This document shows, one piece after another, positions 5,872-5,959 of a DNA stretch of 5,959 nucleotides. The DNA lies in contig NZ_CAMLFY010000190.1 in assembly GCF_946479415.1 (NCBI RefSeq), positions 1-5,959 of the forward strand, given 5' to 3'. Numbering within the stretch: position 1 is the first letter of the stretch; each line of letters begins with the position of its first letter. Made by a program: the position numbers and the translations under genes. A model generated the notes under the pieces. That model ran no database searches, was not told where the DNA came from, and saw only the letters and a list, made by a program, of their open reading frames with translations. Source of the stretch: an uncultured Shinella sp. GTDB taxonomy: Bacteria > Pseudomonadota > Alphaproteobacteria > Rhizobiales > Rhizobiaceae.

Positions 5872-5943
5872 TCAATTGAGACATCCCGGCTCCCGCTCTT
5901 CGATGCGCAAATCCCTGGCCGCATGGATGACGATGGCTTTCAT
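5872..5943 (-). pseudogene. Truncated 5' end of a zinc-dependent alcohol (idonate/polyol-type) dehydrogenase gene
   Basis: Starting at ATG 5943-5941 the minus strand encodes MKAIVIHAARDLRIEERE and then PGCLN and a TGA at 5874-5872, 23 codons in all. The first ~18 residues match the typical beginning of rhizobial medium-chain zinc dehydrogenases annotated as L-idonate 5-dehydrogenase or related polyol dehydrogenases (~340 residues). Nothing of the expected GHE or GGICGSDLHYY zinc-site region follows in any frame, so the gene is cut after about codon 19. A GAGAG element about 5 bases before the ATG could be its ribosome binding site. Its remaining codons lie upstream of, and in the same direction as, the transporter operon. 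The match is short and from memory, so moderate confidence. Confidence 0.5.
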
Positions 5944-5959
5944 GGCGCTCTCACAGAAC

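Noticed and set aside
5903..5959. Plus-strand frame at the right edge starting MRKSLAAWMTMAFMAL, resembling a signal peptide
   Set aside because: No ribosome binding site precedes it, and the opposite strand at the same position gives a specific match to dehydrogenase N-termini.

Overview
The window is GC-rich with strongly GC-biased third codon positions over most of its length. Its proteins look alphaproteobacterial, most like the Rhizobiales (Rhizobium, Agrobacterium, Ensifer); this is inferred from protein style and not proven. Everything well supported lies on the minus strand, so the operon reads from right to left.

The core (about 5651 down to 859) is a four-gene carbohydrate-uptake operon of the ribose/xylose/galactose (CUT2) ABC class. 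In transcription order it holds a candidate promoter with a LacI-type operator over the expected start point, a periplasmic binding protein (5578-4640), an 82-base gap with a very GC-rich hairpin, a double-domain ATPase (4557-3010), a permease overlapping it by ATGA (3013-2000), a 106-base gap with a 10-bp-stem hairpin and a possible -10 box, and a LacI-family repressor (1893-859). The simplest model is that the binding protein captures a sugar or polyol, the permease dimer and ATPase import it, and the repressor, released by the ligand or a derivative, controls the operator at 5604-5617. The binding pocket keeps several ribose-contact positions but has lost others, so ribose is an unsafe guess for the substrate.

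Both flanks look like rearranged DNA. On the right (5652-5959), the first ~19 codons of a zinc-dependent, idonate/polyol-type alcohol dehydrogenase gene survive, then run into unrelated sequence and a stop. No catabolic enzyme for the imported substrate is intact in the window. On the left (1-858) there is a relatively AT-rich C-terminal part of a YopX-like phage protein without its start, two small unassigned reading frames, and a cluster of overlapping inverted repeats near 726-761. No RNA gene, CRISPR array, complete insertion sequence or tRNA-type attachment site was seen.

Overall this is a conventional transporter operon at a scarred locus. I see no clear evidence of a new type of system; the most useful leads are the unassigned substrate, the two broken gene ends and the repeat cluster.
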